Under the pieces are notes generated by a model. It saw nothing but the letters and a program-made list of their open reading frames with translations. It was not told the origin of the DNA and did not search any database. The position numbers were made by a program, and so were the translations under genes. From Scalesia atractyloides (lineage: Eukaryota > Streptophyta > Magnoliopsida > Asterales > Asteraceae), in assembly GCA_947069175.1 (NCBI GenBank), contig CAMTDV010000013.1:16130912-16194911 (forward strand): 64,000 nt of DNA, read 5' to 3'. Every line of letters begins with the position of its first letter. The first letter of the stretch is position 1. Of the stretch, positions 23,005 to 34,900 are shown one piece after another.

Positions 23005-23418
23005 GCGCCGGGTGAGGCTTGAACCCGAGACCTCCCGTACGCGTGCACGCAGCTCTACCAACTGAGCTACGTGTCTAACCCGTCATATATCCGATTTTAA
23101 TTATATATATACGTTAATTAGATTTAAACAGAAATCAATTTATTTTAAAAACAGATTAAGACTCGAGAAACCGGTGCGCTCCACAGGTCTCGAACCCGGG
23201 ACCTGTGGGTTAGCGGACACACACTCCACCGCTGGACTGTGTGTCACACTTGGTTATAAACTCGGTTTCAATATACTTAACATATACTTAAAACAACCGG
23301 TTCAGTTTGTGGAAAAAGGGATTTTTATTAAAGCAGCGTGTGTGAAACCGGAATCGAACTCGTGACCTTAGCGTTAAAAGTGCACACAGTCCACCGCTGG
23401 ACTGTGTGTCTAACCCGG
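23005..23418 (-). other. Array of three tRNA-like modules in the E2 5' LTR
   Basis: The same three modules as in the 3' LTR. In this copy they lie 3' of the predicted transcription start, so the full-length RNA would carry them in its 5' leader, several hundred bases from the cap. Confidence 0.82.
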
Positions 23419-24119
23419 TAAATAACTTGAATTTAATTATACTTAACCATTATCGAACTTCGTCTTCTTCACCGGTTTTAACCGGAAGTGACGACGGACT
23501 GGTTCAAAATGTCGATTCATGTTTCTTTAGCGTTTAAAGATCAATTACAAATGAGATAAAAGTAAAAAGGGAATGAATTAAGCGTGAAAGGTACCGACTG
23601 ATTTTACTCTGTTTTCCGGCAGAACTCCGGCGACAGAAGTCTTTTTCCGGCGACAAGTATCTTGCAGCAGAGAGTCTTCCGAAGGCTTGCAAAGGTTGTG
23701 GGTGACTTCGGTGAAAGTTTAGGGGGTTCAGTAAGCTCGAAGGTTAATGATACGGTTTTCCGGCGATGTATCAAATACTTCCGGTGAGTGAGTTTTCGCC
23801 GAGATGAGGTGCGATTTGAGTGTGAAAAACTTCTGGCGAGTTGTGGGTGTATTTATAGGGTAGCAACGAGATGAATGGGGTCTGAATTCGGTCTATATTC
23901 GAAGTCAACTGTTCTCCGGCGATTTTGGCAAATGACGCGTTTTCAGACGTTGGCTATAGCTGGCGAGAGTTAATTGATTGATTAAATTGAGCGAAAACGT
24001 GTTTTATGGGCGAAGTCGTCGGGATTTCCGACGACAGCTGTTTGGGCGCAAGTTGACGGAATTTGAATTTCCGCACATCATTATTTGATTTAATAATTCC
24101 ATTAACTTAACAGAAAATC

Positions 24120-24195
24120 AAAGTGGCGGAGTGGTCTATGATGTGTGAGTTAAGTGTTTGGTTGAGCCGGTAGAGACCCGAGTTCGAAACCCGGC
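24120..24195 (+). other. Opposite-strand tRNA-like module, E2 5' LTR
   Basis: A copy of the module at 17962-18037, with GTGGCGGAGTGG and GAGTTCGAAACCCGG followed by a T-run. It sits upstream of the predicted TATA box and reads away from the element body. Confidence 0.65.
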
Positions 24196-24390
24196 AAAAG
24201 TAAAACATTTTTATTTTGATATTTTTGACAGATTTTCAAAAACTAAATATATATCCCCGCATAATAATTGATTACGGATCGTTTAAAATTATTTTGGGCA
24301 TTTAATTCACAACGAAAAATTTGACTGACTGTTCGGTTGATAAACGGAGCGGGTTTGGTAAATCCGTTTTTGGACGGATGTTACATACGG

Positions 24391-25330
24391 TATGTAAGGA
24401 CTTCAGTTTTGTGAAAAAATAATAAATAAAGCCCTATCGACCTAGGGTTTGATCTATCTCACAAAACAATTGCTCTATAGCATTAGTTGGACGATTTTGG
24501 GAGCCTTGAAGCAAATTTTAAGGCAAGGAAGCTTGGGGATCGAGTTTGGAGCGCTTAGGTTCGAGTTCACGTTGTTCTTTCGTATCTTTTGCTTTAGAAA
24601 CATATTTTGCTTCAAATTCAGTTTGTTTATGCTTTGTTACAGAAAATTATGAGTGACTAAACACCTATACTACTTAGGTTTCGATGATCTAGATGATACT
24701 TGATGATGTTTTGACTCGGTTTTGATTGTTTTATGCGAATTATATGATTTTGATTTGAATTTGATCTTGATCTTGCATGTTAAAGTTGGTTGTGTTGATT
24801 ATTTTGTTTGTTGGTTTCATCGGTTTAGGCACATAGAGATATCACCTAGATTTAGAAGTCAGTTTAAATCGTTAATTCTAGGGTTTTCAGATTAGATTTT
24901 GTTTAAGAAATAAGTCAAGTTAATCAAGAAATTAAAATCAAGTAACTAAAATGTGCATCCTTACCTAGTGATTCGAGAGGAGAATTAGGTTTGCTAGGTT
25001 ATTAGCTAGTCGTTGTTGGGTAGATTGGGTGACCCATAGCTCGAATCCGTTTATTTCTTCGTGTCTAAGGTTTCCTAGGATTTTAGTTTTCAAGGTTTAT
25101 CTACTTCACAAATTGAGGATTGTGACACCTTAGTTGTTACATATCTGATATTTGTGGAATTTGGTATCCATAGGTCGAGCCGATCCATCTTAGCACTTCG
25201 CATTTCGCCCATTGTCTTGCATCGTTTGTTATGTCTAACAAGAGGTTTATCGAATTGATTAGATTATTCAATCTATAACCGCAGTCAGGATATCATTGCA
25301 TTAGTCTAGGGATCCGACACCTAGGTAGTT
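24391..25330 (+). repeat. Right part of the LTR-like sequence split by E2
   Basis: It continues 15435-15783 after E2 and its target duplication. The stretch ATTATGAGTGACTAAACACC near 24647 and the surrounding T-rich leader style resemble Athila/Tat-type LTR or 5' UTR sequence from memory. No reliable coding frame. Confidence 0.4.
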
Positions 25331-26300
25331 CTTTCTCATATCTGATCTTAGATCCTGTTCTCTAAGTTTCTCTTCCATACTGAGGCTCAGATAAAGAAAA
25401 CATCACCATCATAGTCATATGTCACCGGCTTGAATCTCAAATAGAAAAAGCGATGAGAACAATATCATTGCAGATCTCAAAATCAAAGACCAAACAAAGT
25501 GGAAAGCGCAGAGAAAGACACAAAGACAGCATCACCAACAAGAAAAACATGGGAAATGACATGGATCACCGGTAAATTTGCAACCAACGCCATTGGACAC
25601 CAATGTCTCCTCTCCAGTGCAACTCCTTTCTGTCCCAATCATCACCATCGTCTACATCTTAATCCCTCAACCGATACTTTCTTTTTTCATTTTCACTCTC
25701 TAAAATTTCAATGTGAAGAAGATGGGTAAACAATGTAGTAAAACATGGCAAGGAAACGAAGTAGTTTAAAGACATGCAAACAACAATGGTTTACCAAAAT
25801 ATACTGAAATTGTTCAAATCATTTCCTTATTAATAATTAGGAGAATAGTTGCAATAAATTTAAGGAAAATCACAAATCCAGCCAATTTTAAAACATATTA
25901 TACCTTTATTTTATTTTCTTAATTGACTAGAATTACCTTTTAAAATTTTCCTTAAAATAATATTTTTCATTGCAATTTTTCCTCATTTTCTTAGCTATAA
26001 TATACGTGTATTTCAATGATGCAAAGACCATGCTAACCGAAAGAGGATTGATATACGACAAATTTGTCCCTAGTTCGTATGAGTTGAACCACTATTGATT
26101 AGACCGACTAGTTTTCAGCCAGTGGCAATTGTGCGATTTTATGTAATTTTTCACAAAAATATGTTTTTTATTATGCTATATTAATTTTAATTTATGACCC
26201 CTCACATACATAACAAAAAGTCTATATATTTATATTAAATACTCTCGGAACTATTTTCAACTGATTCACTAAATTTTCTTTTTAATATCATAAGTTTTGG
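25331..26300. other. No gene seen
   Basis: AT-rich. A 76-residue open frame at 25499-25729 has no recognisable features. Confidence 0.4.
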
Positions 26301-26301
26301 A

Positions 26302-26400
26302 GTAAACTATAGTTTTATCCTCTGATGTTTGGGGGCGCTGACACTCTTACCTTCTATTTTAAAAATTTTGCTACCTTAGCCCTGTCTTTTCCCAATTGAA
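26302..26400 (+). repeat. MULE-like terminal sequence running into the gap
   Basis: GGAGTAAACTATAGTTTTA... resembles the GAGTAAA-type end of the element at 10941. It is followed by the same kind of C/T-rich phrases and is cut by the assembly gap, so the partner end cannot be located. Confidence 0.5.
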
Positions 26401-26500
26401 NNNNNNNNNNNNNNNNNNNNNNNNNNNNNNNNNNNNNNNNNNNNNNNNNNNNNNNNNNNNNNNNNNNNNNNNNNNNNNNNNNNNNNNNNNNNNNNNNNNN
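26401..26500. other. Assembly gap (100 N)
   Basis: One hundred undetermined bases, probably a placeholder of arbitrary size. Linkage across it rests on the assembly. Confidence 0.99.
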
Positions 26501-26921
26501 TTATTGTTAAATGTTGTGTAGGTGAAGTTGAAAAGAAACAAAAAAGAAAAAATTAATCAAGAGTTATTATACGTGGTAGACATGATGTTAAAATGGAAAT
26601 TAGATATGTAATAACTAGTCTAAGTAACATGTATTACACGGATGGTCTAAAAATAAATTATATAATTTAATAATGTTAACATAAAAGAAAATTTCTATCA
26701 CTAATATAAATATTAAATTAGAATGAATTGAAAAAATTTAATACGAAAAAAATCACGATTTCTTTTATGTGAATATAAATAGTTACAATGAAATTGGATA
26801 AATGGAAAATAAAAAATGCAATCACAATATTCAATGTTCCCTACCAAAATAAAAAAGACATCTGTTGGGTTAATAAGACCGCGATATAAAACAAACATGG
26901 GGTGATTTACAATAATATTTT
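26501..26921. other. No gene seen
   Basis: AT-rich sequence after the gap. A 61-residue minus-strand frame has no recognisable features. Confidence 0.4.
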
Positions 26922-27513
26922 CTAATCTTGAAAGTTAAGCTGCCCCGGATGTTGCTCAGGGACGCGAAACTCAAGACTCAAATTCTCTGGACTGCTACAA
27001 TGTCGTAGCAAATGGCTGGTATTTTCATTCATGGATTCCTTGAAGTGGGCTTCATCTTCATCCATGGAGTCAGGATTCTCACTTATCTTTATTTCCCTTT
27101 CTACATCCTGCATAGCACAGTTAACACAAAAGTTTATAATTTTAATCTTCTCTAATGACTCCGGTCACCAATTATCCGATATTTCACTACCATTTGTAGC
27201 CCAGAAGCACCTCATACGCAGCCAGAAATAACTCGGATCGCTGTTGCCCCCATTTACCAGCATTTGCTCCTGCAACCAGCCTAGGATTCATGCAATATTG
27301 TCTCGTTCGCTGCAGATTTATGCCGTCGTTTGCCGTTGTAAATTGGCCACTAATCACCACCGATTCAAGCACCACACCACTTAACAAAACACTGCAGCCA
27401 TCGTCTTGTTTGTCATCGCATTGGGGCCATTCGCCAATCGTATCTTTTCCAATTAAAACTGTGACAAATTTTAAGCGATATAATTCAAATCTTACAGATT
27501 TGTATATCCACAT
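26922..27513 (-). pseudogene. Exon-like fragments of an unrecognised gene
   Basis: Two minus-strand open segments. 27513-27190 encodes about 100 residues including QRTRQYCMNPRLVAGANAGK. 27105-26922 encodes an acidic stretch ending PGQLNFQD. Between them, GTAGTG follows the first segment and TGTGCTATGCAG precedes the second, which fits a short GT-AG intron. I do not recognise the protein. With the fragments upstream this may be a chimeric captured gene. Confidence 0.35.
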
Positions 27514-27553
27514 AAAAACAGGGCAAAAAAAGTCACCTAAATGACAAAGATGA

Positions 27554-27925
27554 ACGTTTTTTTTACCTGAAATCCAAAGGCAATGACAACTTGCATATAC
27601 GTATCATAATGGGGACATCGTACTTGCCACAACTGCCCTAGATGATACGTTTTTTTTACCTGAAACCCAAAGGCAATGACAACTTGCATATTCGTATCAT
27701 AATGGCGACATCATACTTGCCACAGCTGCCCTAGATGATACGTTTTTTTACCTGAAACCCAAAGGCAATGACAACTTGCATATACGTATCATTATGGCGA
27801 CATCATACTTGCCACAACTACCCTAGATGATACGTTTTTTTACCTGAAACCCAAAGGCAATGGCAACTTGCATATACGTATCATTATGGCGACATCATAC
27901 TTGCCGCAAATCCCCTAGATGATGG
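27554..27925 (-). repeat. Four tandem copies of a 92-93 bp exon-like unit
   Basis: Four units with a period of 92-93 bases. On the minus strand each unit has a CATCTAG acceptor-like site, about 71 coding-like bases, and a TTTCAG|GTAAAA donor-like site. In the unit nearest 27567-27637 one frame reads GQLWQVRCPHYDTYMQVVIA without stops. The pattern looks like exon duplication together with its splice sites. Confidence 0.75.
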
Positions 27926-28040
27926 TAAATCAAGCTTAGTGTCAGATGGCTAAAACAATTGATCGGATTCAATCTCGACATAATTTCATCAAATGAAATT
28001 AAACATACACATAAACAATAACAAATCAACGAAACAATAC

Positions 28041-28163
28041 CTGAAAGAGCAATCGGAGCGGCACAGGTTTTACTAACAACATTGGTGACACCACTGGCGA
28101 TGAGTTGAGAAACCGCTCCGATATACGATCAATGATGTTGCTACGGCCTACAGTGCTGATACG
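28041..28163 (-). pseudogene. Diverged mitochondrial-carrier exon fragment
   Basis: It is bounded by TTTTTTAG and TTTCAG|GTATTG splice-like signals. One frame reads GAVSQLIASGVTNVVSKTCA, matching the N-terminal first-helix pattern of plant mitochondrial substrate carriers (family pattern QLLAGGxxGAxSKTCTAPLARL, from memory). Another frame is open across the whole 123 bases. The rest of a carrier, with its three repeats and PX(D/E)XX(K/R) motifs, is not visible nearby. Probably captured or pseudogenised. Confidence 0.5.
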
Positions 28164-29260
28164 CTAAAAAATTCTCAATGAATATGAGTCAAGCATAACT
28201 TAAAAAAATAAACCCTAAACATGAACAATTATATATATACTTAAAAACAAAGATTACATAAACCCAATTCTTATTTCAAACAAATTATCATGCAACAAAT
28301 TTAGAATATACTCTCACTTTTTACTCATTTATAAAACAAAATTTACCATCAAAATGTTATCAAGAGTGATACAATGGTTATCTTCTGCTGGTTAAATCCT
28401 TTGAAAAACAGGCGTGCAAATATTCATAAGGCATTTCATCAAACACTTTTCTTAAGACATTTCATCGAACACTTGGCGTGCAAACTAATAGACACAAGAA
28501 AAAAACCAAAAGCATGGAGAAAAACAAAACACTATACAAAAATTAATCATTAAGCATTTGCAAATGTCTTCTCTGAAGCATCTAATATCACAAAGATCAT
28601 CTATTTCAAGCCCTAACCTAATTCTATCACAAACAAATCAATTAACATACCTGTGGTGGGCTGCAGCTATTGACTAAGTTTGACTCAGCTTGACTGATCT
28701 CCAAATTGTCCCTTAGCCCCTTTAGCAGCACCCAACTCCCAACACTGCCTAAAAAACTAACCGCTCTAACACAAAGTCATTATGACCCGAAACTCGTATG
28801 TAGGATATGGTGAATGGTATTACCTTGAGCCTTTTCTTTGTTTTCATGTAAATGTTATGCAGAGAAAATTGAACATTTTCATGCAAACATATATTTAGTT
28901 AGGTCTAAGCAGGTTGTTTTTAGAATATGTGCATCCTAAAGATACAATTACTCAAATTATTGGAATTGGAGCTGACCTGACAAGCCAAGGTTTTCTTGAT
29001 TTTCTCAGGGTCAACATGTGGTTGTGCATCATCTTGGAGTTTTTATTTGGGCTGCGGGCAAAGCGGCGTCTAGTTGGGATACAGCGGGATCCATGAATGA
29101 TCTGTGGGGAAGACCCAAGCGACAGCCAGGTTCACCTACAAAGGATTTATTAAGTTTTTTATATTATCAACAAATTAATTTTAACATTTAAAATACATAA
29201 ACACCAACTTCCATAAAATAATAAAATTTCAATTCTTGGAGGAAAAAAACATGTATTAAA
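28164..29260. other. Mostly non-coding; one more exon-like segment
   Basis: On the minus strand about 28653-28745 has a TTTTTTAGGCAG acceptor-like start, 31 open codons and a CACAG|GTATG donor-like end. It may belong with the fragments at 26922-28163. The plus-strand frame at 28914-29096 has no recognisable features. Confidence 0.35.
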
Positions 29261-29399
29261 GATGCCATTCTGTAACTTCATAGAGAATCAACCATTTCAA
29301 TATGCTAGTGCATGTACTAATTACCTCAGCTCGTATAATATCCCACACCTAAACAATTTAGTAAGGCTAAATTTATTCACACACCCCTGCTGTCTATTT

Positions 29400-29660
29400 G
29401 GACTTCCCTGGGATCAAGACAGGTTGTCTAGAGCTAGACGTCCCGTATAGCACTGATTTTGAAGAGTCAGCAAGTACCTGGTAGGACGCACAATTTTTTG
29501 TGCTAAGACGGGCCGTCTAGACCTAGACGACCCGTCTACGATCTTGTTTTTTTAGTTGGAAAAAGGGTGTTTTGGTGGGGTAGATTGGTTGTTGTTAGAG
29601 TTGAAAAAATAGTGTTTTGGTGGGGTAAATTGGTTGTTGTTGTTGAAGGTTGATTTTTTT
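29400..29660. repeat. AGACG-motif cluster and 60-bp tandem repeat
   Basis: It contains GTCTAGACCTAGACG and relatives between 29420 and 29545, the inverted form of the motif in clusters at 50530-50820 and 57870-58030. Just downstream, GTGTTTTGGTGGGGTA(G/A)ATTGGTTGTTGTT occurs twice. Confidence 0.6.
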
Positions 29661-30123
29661 TGTGGTGTAATTTTATATTTTTAAAAAGTTTTGTTTATTG
29701 TATAAAAATAAGTTATCTTTTTCGATCCTTTAAGTATTTAATTGTTTTTACGTTTTTTTAAATTATATTAAAAATTAATACACATCGATTTAACACAAAC
29801 AATCATCAAGTAATCGAATAACTGAAAACAAATTTAAATATTACAGATACAACATATATAACATAACTTTGTACATCCATAACAATAGGTCAAGACGACT
29901 CGTACATTTACAATTAAATTATTTTTGGTATAACTATTAACACGGGGATAGGTACAGAAACCACCAAGGGAATAATGGATATGGTAACAACTACCAAGGC
30001 GGCAGGGGACCGGGTAACTACCACCCACAACAATTCTCCAATTCCATATCAACGTTGTTTATCGCCTTGGGTGAGCATTGGAAGCCCGACAAACAGTCTT
30101 GCAATTGTTAGCAGTCATTACTT
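29661..30123 (+). other. Gly/Asn-rich coding remnant, otherwise empty
   Basis: 29942-30110 is open on the plus strand with GNNGYGNNYQGGRGPGNY, a low-complexity style seen in RNA-binding tails and some plant Gag proteins. It starts after a stop and ends at TAG. The family is not recognised. The rest is AT-rich. Confidence 0.3.
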
Positions 30124-31134
30124 CTTAATGTCACACCCCGACCCGCAGCGGAATAAAAGTCGGGGCATGATTGGGTTATCACCAAAGCTCATGATATTTA
30201 CTAATAAGTTTCATATTTATTAAATTGAAATTAACTTCGAATATCCAACACAAAATTCATACAAACACAAGCAATAAACCAAACGATTGTTCCAAACGAA
30301 GTAATTTGTTTATTCTTCTAAGGCCATCATATGTTTCGTTCCTCGGCTTGTTCACCTGTATCATGCTTAAAACAGAAAATTTGGGCCAACAAAAGTTGGC
30401 GAGTGAACCTTGATTAAACATTTAAATGATTGAATTATGTTGTTTAAATAAAAAGTGTGCATGAATCAAACGTGAACAGATGTATATATACCCAATCACA
30501 AACCACATTGTATGAACACATGACATAATAAATGATGTATTTGAGATCAAGGCTCAATCAAACGGAGACGATCTAATGAGGCACCTGATGCTCAACCCGT
30601 ATCCCACGAGGAACTGATGGGCCTAATGAAATGATTGCACTGAAATGATAAAATGTATCCACATATAATCCACATAACAAAAATACACATTTGATCACGA
30701 ATGATATTAGCACAAGTGTTAAATAAAATAAAGGAAATTGTCCGACACATGATACACCCAAAAACATGATTAAAACGGGGAATTTGTCGAGATTCACTCA
30801 CAGTGGGTGTGTATTCTTGCGTGGAAATGAGAGCGCACGAGTTGCGGATTTAACTGACGAGGAAAATCTAACCTAAAAAAAATAATAACGCGATAACTTG
30901 ATAAATAATTAAATTAATATTTTGATTAAAATCTTTGTTTAGGTTTTAAGTAAATTTTATGATTTGTATTGATATAATTAAGCCTTTGAAATTATGTGTT
31001 TTATGTGTTTAAAATATATTCTCTTTTAAAAACCATGAAATGAAATAATAAAAGAAAATAAAAATAAAATAAAAACAAAATAAAAAAATGTCAGTCTGAC
31101 ACGTGTCAGACCGGTTTTATTCGAAATTGTAAGC

Positions 31135-31551
31135 ATGCGTGTGAGACTCGATCCCGGGACCTCTCGGTTGCGTGCACGCAGCTCTTCCAACTGAGCTACG
31201 TGTCTAACCCGAAAGAATCTGAATTTTAATTATATTTACACACATTTTAGGTTAATTCTAATTTAATTAAATTTACAAAAAGGTTATATTGGATCGAACC
31301 GGACGCGTACCACAAGTCTCGAACCCGAGACCTCAACTGTGACTTGCACCCAGCCCAACCAACTGGGCTGGGTGTCTAACCCGTTAATACCTGAAATTTA
31401 ATTATATTTATATACTGATTAAGTGTAAATAGAAGTGATAGATTAAAAAGGGTTTTAATTAATCGAGCCAGTGTGTGTGCGTGGGATCGAACCGGCTATC
31501 ATGGGTTCGGTTTGCACCCGGCCCAACCAGTTAGGCGGGGTGCTTAACCCG
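31135..31551 (-). other. Array of three tRNA-like modules in the E4 3' LTR
   Basis: The first keeps TAGCTCAGTTGG. The second and third have the CACCCAGCCCA/TGGGCTGGGTG type of hairpin. The third carries GGTTCGATCCC, a perfect B box. The array is arranged as in E1. Confidence 0.78.
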
Positions 31552-31564
31552 ACTGTAATCTGAT

Positions 31565-31601
<37 letters not shown>

Positions 31602-32100
31602 TCAGCACATCATCTTCTTTGTTTTTGAATCCGAGTCAAAACTGTTCGCGCCAAAATTTTGATTCATCTCCGATTAACATCTGAATGTTATGCTAATTAA
31701 CAAAAATTCAAAGGGAAAAGGAGTAGGAGTCTACCGTAGAACCGGAATGGAGGATCTGGATCTCCAGCGGGTGAATTCTGATGGCCGGTGGTTCTCCGGT
31801 GAAACAAAGATTTTCCGACGACTAATATGAGCTAACCGAGGGAAATAAGCGAGTTCAGAGAGGGAGGAATCGACTGGTATAAATAGGGGTGATCTCGGTT
31901 TTTGGCAATTCGGCTCGGATTGATTGCCAGTTCGATCACAGCCGAGAAGTTTACCAAGAATAGATTGCCAGCTGTCGGAAATTTTGGAAAGAAAAAGGAA
32001 AGCCGCGTATGAAAGATTGCCATGTTTCCGGTTTCAGTTGTAGGTCCTCCCGCACGGTAGTTGGATATATGTATCATGCTATGCGGAATCTGATACAATG

Positions 32101-32178
32101 TGTGTGTGTGGTCTAGTGGTGTTGGTGGTGTGTGTGCAACCGGGGGAACCCGGGTTCGATCTCGGTTCACCCCTTTTA
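32101..32178 (+). other. Opposite-strand tRNA-Gly-like module with T-run
   Basis: TGGTCTAGTGGT is identical to the A-box region of plant tRNA-Gly as I recall it. CCCGGGTTCGAT matches its T-arm. TTTT follows directly at 32175-32178. The anticodon arm is not recognisable, replaced by GT-rich sequence. Confidence 0.7.
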
Positions 32179-33358
32179 TTTTAAAACCGTTTTTCTTTAA
32201 CTGTTTTTATTACCTTTTTTAGTTATTATAAGTAATTATTAATTAGTTGATTTATTTATAAATTAATCGAGCCAGTGTCACACCCCGACCCGCAGCGGAA
32301 AAGGTGATCGGGGCATGATTGGGTTATCATCAAAGCTCATGACATTTATTATGCGTTTCATATTCATTAATACAATTTAATGGAAATTTACAATAAATGT
32401 TACATCATGTTCTAACTATCAATCTAAGCTTCTTTGTTCTCTTCTAAGGCATATCCTATGTTTTCCTTGTTTCAACCTGTTCACCTGTATCATGTGTAAA
32501 AGGGTTTTTGGATCAACATAATGTTGGCGAGTGAATCCTATGGAAAACATTTGAACAAATTTATTTAAATTGATTATGAAATATGTGCACAACCAAACAT
32601 GAGTAAAAATAGATGTGAACTTAATCAACAATCATAAGATATTAAATGAAACACACATGAACAATAATGGATCATTTAGAGGCACGCGATGCTCAACTCG
32701 TCTCTCACGAGGAACTGAGGGGCCTAATGAATGAATTGCATAAACATGATAATATGAAAGACACAACTACAAACAATATAAACTCAATGATACACACATG
32801 AACAATAATGAATTTGATTTGAGGCACGCGTTGTTCAACTCGTCTCCCACGAGGAACTGATGGGCTTAATGAATGAGTTTCATATAATTTGACAAAAGGA
32901 AATAAGTAATCACAACAATATAAACAATCTAAGTTTAGGTCATGATGTGGTATGGCACAAGTTTAAATAAATAAGTTAATTATTTTCATAACACATGACA
33001 CACCCCAAAACGTGTAATTTAAAAGGGGGAGTTGTAAGATTCACTCACAGTGGGTGCGTTCGGTTGATGATGTTGAATGCACGCGAAGTGGTTTTAACCA
33101 CGAGTGAGATTAACCTAGATAAATCGCATTATGGTTTGGTAAGTAAACGGATTTTATTAATCTATTTTAGTAGGATTGTTGGGTGTATTTTTGTGAGTTT
33201 AAGGCTATTTTCTAACCTTAAAAATGTTATTTTTAAGTATTTTTAATTGATTTTTAATTAAAATAATTAAATAAAATAATAAAAAAAATTTGATTTTTTT
33301 CTCTGACCGTTGACTGACCGTTGACCTGACCGTTGACCGGTTCGAGTCGGAATATAGG

Positions 33359-33945
33359 TGCGCTGAGTGAGGCTCGAACCCGAGACCTCCCGTACGCGTG
33401 CACGCAGCTCTACCAACTGAGCTACGTGTCTAACCCGTTATATATCTGATTTTAATTGTATATATATATTAATTATGTTAAACAGAAAATCATTTTATTT
33501 TAAAAAACAGTTTAAGCGAATCGGACGGTGCACTCCACAGGTCTCGAACCCGGGACCTGTGGCTTAAACTAACACGCAGTCCACCGCTGGACTGTGTGTG
33601 GAACTTGATAACTTAACTGATTTTTATTATACTTAAACACAAACTGTATATTTCCTTTTCTGTCTTATTTTTAAAAAATAGATAATTGTCCGAGTCGGTG
33701 CAATAGCCCGGACTCGAACTCGTGACCTGTGATATAAACATACACACAGTCCACCGCTGGACTGTGTGTCTAACTTGGTTATTATTCCGGTTATTAATAT
33801 ACTTAACATATACCAGTATGACTCCGGTTCGGTTAATAAAAAAAAATCATTTTTATTAAGGCGACGTGTGAAACAGGATTCGAACTCGAGACGTTTGTAT
33901 GATTAATGTGCACACAGTCCACCGCTGGACTGTGTGTCTAACCCG
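33359..33945 (-). other. Array of four tRNA-like modules in the E3 3' LTR
   Basis: Module 1 has TAGCTCAGTTGG and GGTTCGAGCC. Module 2 has the CCACAGGTC/GACCTGTGG hairpin. Modules 3 and 4 share CACACAGTCCA/TGGACTGTGTG, with B boxes AGTTCGAGTCC and GAGTTCGAATCC. The fourth module is extra compared with E2, which shows that the array can expand. Confidence 0.8.
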
Positions 33946-34641
33946 AGTAATAAGTTGATTTTAATTAAACTTATATGATACCGACTTCATCTTCTTCGCT
34001 GAGTTTTTAACCAGAATCGACAACAGAATGGTTCGAAGTTTTAATCGGTTTCTTAGTGTGTTTCAGTTCATCATGGTGAGATATAAGTAAAAAGAAAAAG
34101 AATTTAAGCGAAGAGGTATACCGACTGTCTTCCTCTGTTTTCCGGCAGAACTCCGGCGACAGCAATAGGCTCCGGCGACGAGTGTCTTGCAGCGGAGAAA
34201 CTTCAGAAAGCTTACAAAGGGTGTGGGTGACTTCGGTATAAGCTTAGAAGGTTCAATAAGGCTCGGAAATGGAGAGAACCGGTTTTCCGGCGACAAACAG
34301 AAAGATTCCGGCGAGTGGATTTTTGCCGAGAAAATGTGTGGTTTTGAGCGAAAAGGTTTGCAGAAGTTCAAGGTGGTCTTTATAGGGCAAATCGTCGAAG
34401 AACCTGGTCTGATTTCCGACTGTATTCATCGGTTATAAAAACTCCGGCGGTTATAGAAGGTGTCGCGGACTCAGACGTCGGTTATAACCGATGTCTTAGT
34501 AATGGTTTACGTTATAACGTAAGTTGTCGTTAAGACTCGCGAGATTTCCGGGATTTCCGACGACTGAACTATTGGGCGCCGGTTTTGAATTCGTAACGTC
34601 ATGATATCAATTAAATGATTCTATTATTTAACAAATAACAT

Positions 34642-34715
34642 CAGTGGCGTAGTGGTTTGTGTGTTGTGTGCTAAGACGTTTGTTGAACCGGTACTGGGTT
34701 CGAAACCCGGCAGGA
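34642..34715 (+). other. Opposite-strand tRNA-like module, E3 3' LTR
   Basis: GTGGCGTAGTGG and GGGTTCGAAACCCGG, but four bases of the T-arm present at 41618-41694 are missing. A TTTTT run lies downstream. Confidence 0.6.
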
Positions 34716-34900
34716 ACAAAATATTTTTATTTTCTTATTTTTGACAGTTTTTCAAAAACTAATTATATATTCCCGTATAATAATTGATTATGCATCGTTT
34801 AAAATTATTTTGGGCATTTAATTCGCAACGAAATTTTTGACTGACGGTTCGGTTGATAAACGTAGCGGGTTTGGTAAATCCGTTTTTGACGGATGTTACA

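Larger units (their letters stand above)
15789..24385 (-). mobile_element. E2: young gag-only (TR-GAG-like) gypsy element
   Basis: A complete insertion with the 5-bp duplication TACGG at 15784-15788 and 24386-24390. The LTRs are 15789-18227 and 21948-24385. I noticed only one difference between them (a C lost near 23297), so the insertion is very recent. The 3.7-kb interior holds PBS, leader, one intact gag gene and about 1.5 kb of structured non-coding repeats, but no protease, RT or integrase. Gag-only LTR elements are known in plants as TR-GAG. Pol must come from elsewhere, plausibly from E1/E4-type relatives with which it shares PBS and leader. Confidence 0.95.
21948..24385 (-). repeat. 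E2 5' LTR (2438 bp)
   Basis: Nearly identical to 15789-18227. The TATA box is at 23850-23857. The sense tRNA-like modules are at about 23005-23082, 23173-23252 and 23337-23418. The opposite-strand module is at 24120-24195. Confidence 0.95.
30129..32275 (-). repeat. E4 3' LTR, left piece
   Basis: It matches the 5' LTR from 47812 to about 49980. It contains a (TA)n run (31569-31598), three sense tRNA-like modules (31135-31210, 31305-31382, 31478-31551) and the opposite-strand module (32101-32178). The last bases CGAGCCAG do not fit the LTR at this point and match another place in the same LTR near 31465. Confidence 0.88.
32276..34900 (-). repeat. E3 3' LTR (2625 bp)
   Basis: Related to the E2 LTR but longer, with an extra tRNA-like module: sense modules at about 33359-33436, 33527-33602, 33697-33777 and 33861-33945. 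The opposite-strand module at 34642-34715 has lost ACCC before its B box relative to the other LTR. Confidence 0.93.

Noticed and set aside
28914..29096. A 60-residue plus-strand protein
   Set aside because: No recognisable motif or neighbouring gene structure.
29942..30110. A functional RNA-binding protein gene
   Set aside because: Only a 56-codon Gly/Asn-rich remnant after a stop, with no RRM or other domain.
34187..34438. Open frames within the LTRs of E2-E4 and E1
   Set aside because: Short, not conserved in frame between LTR copies, and without recognisable domains.
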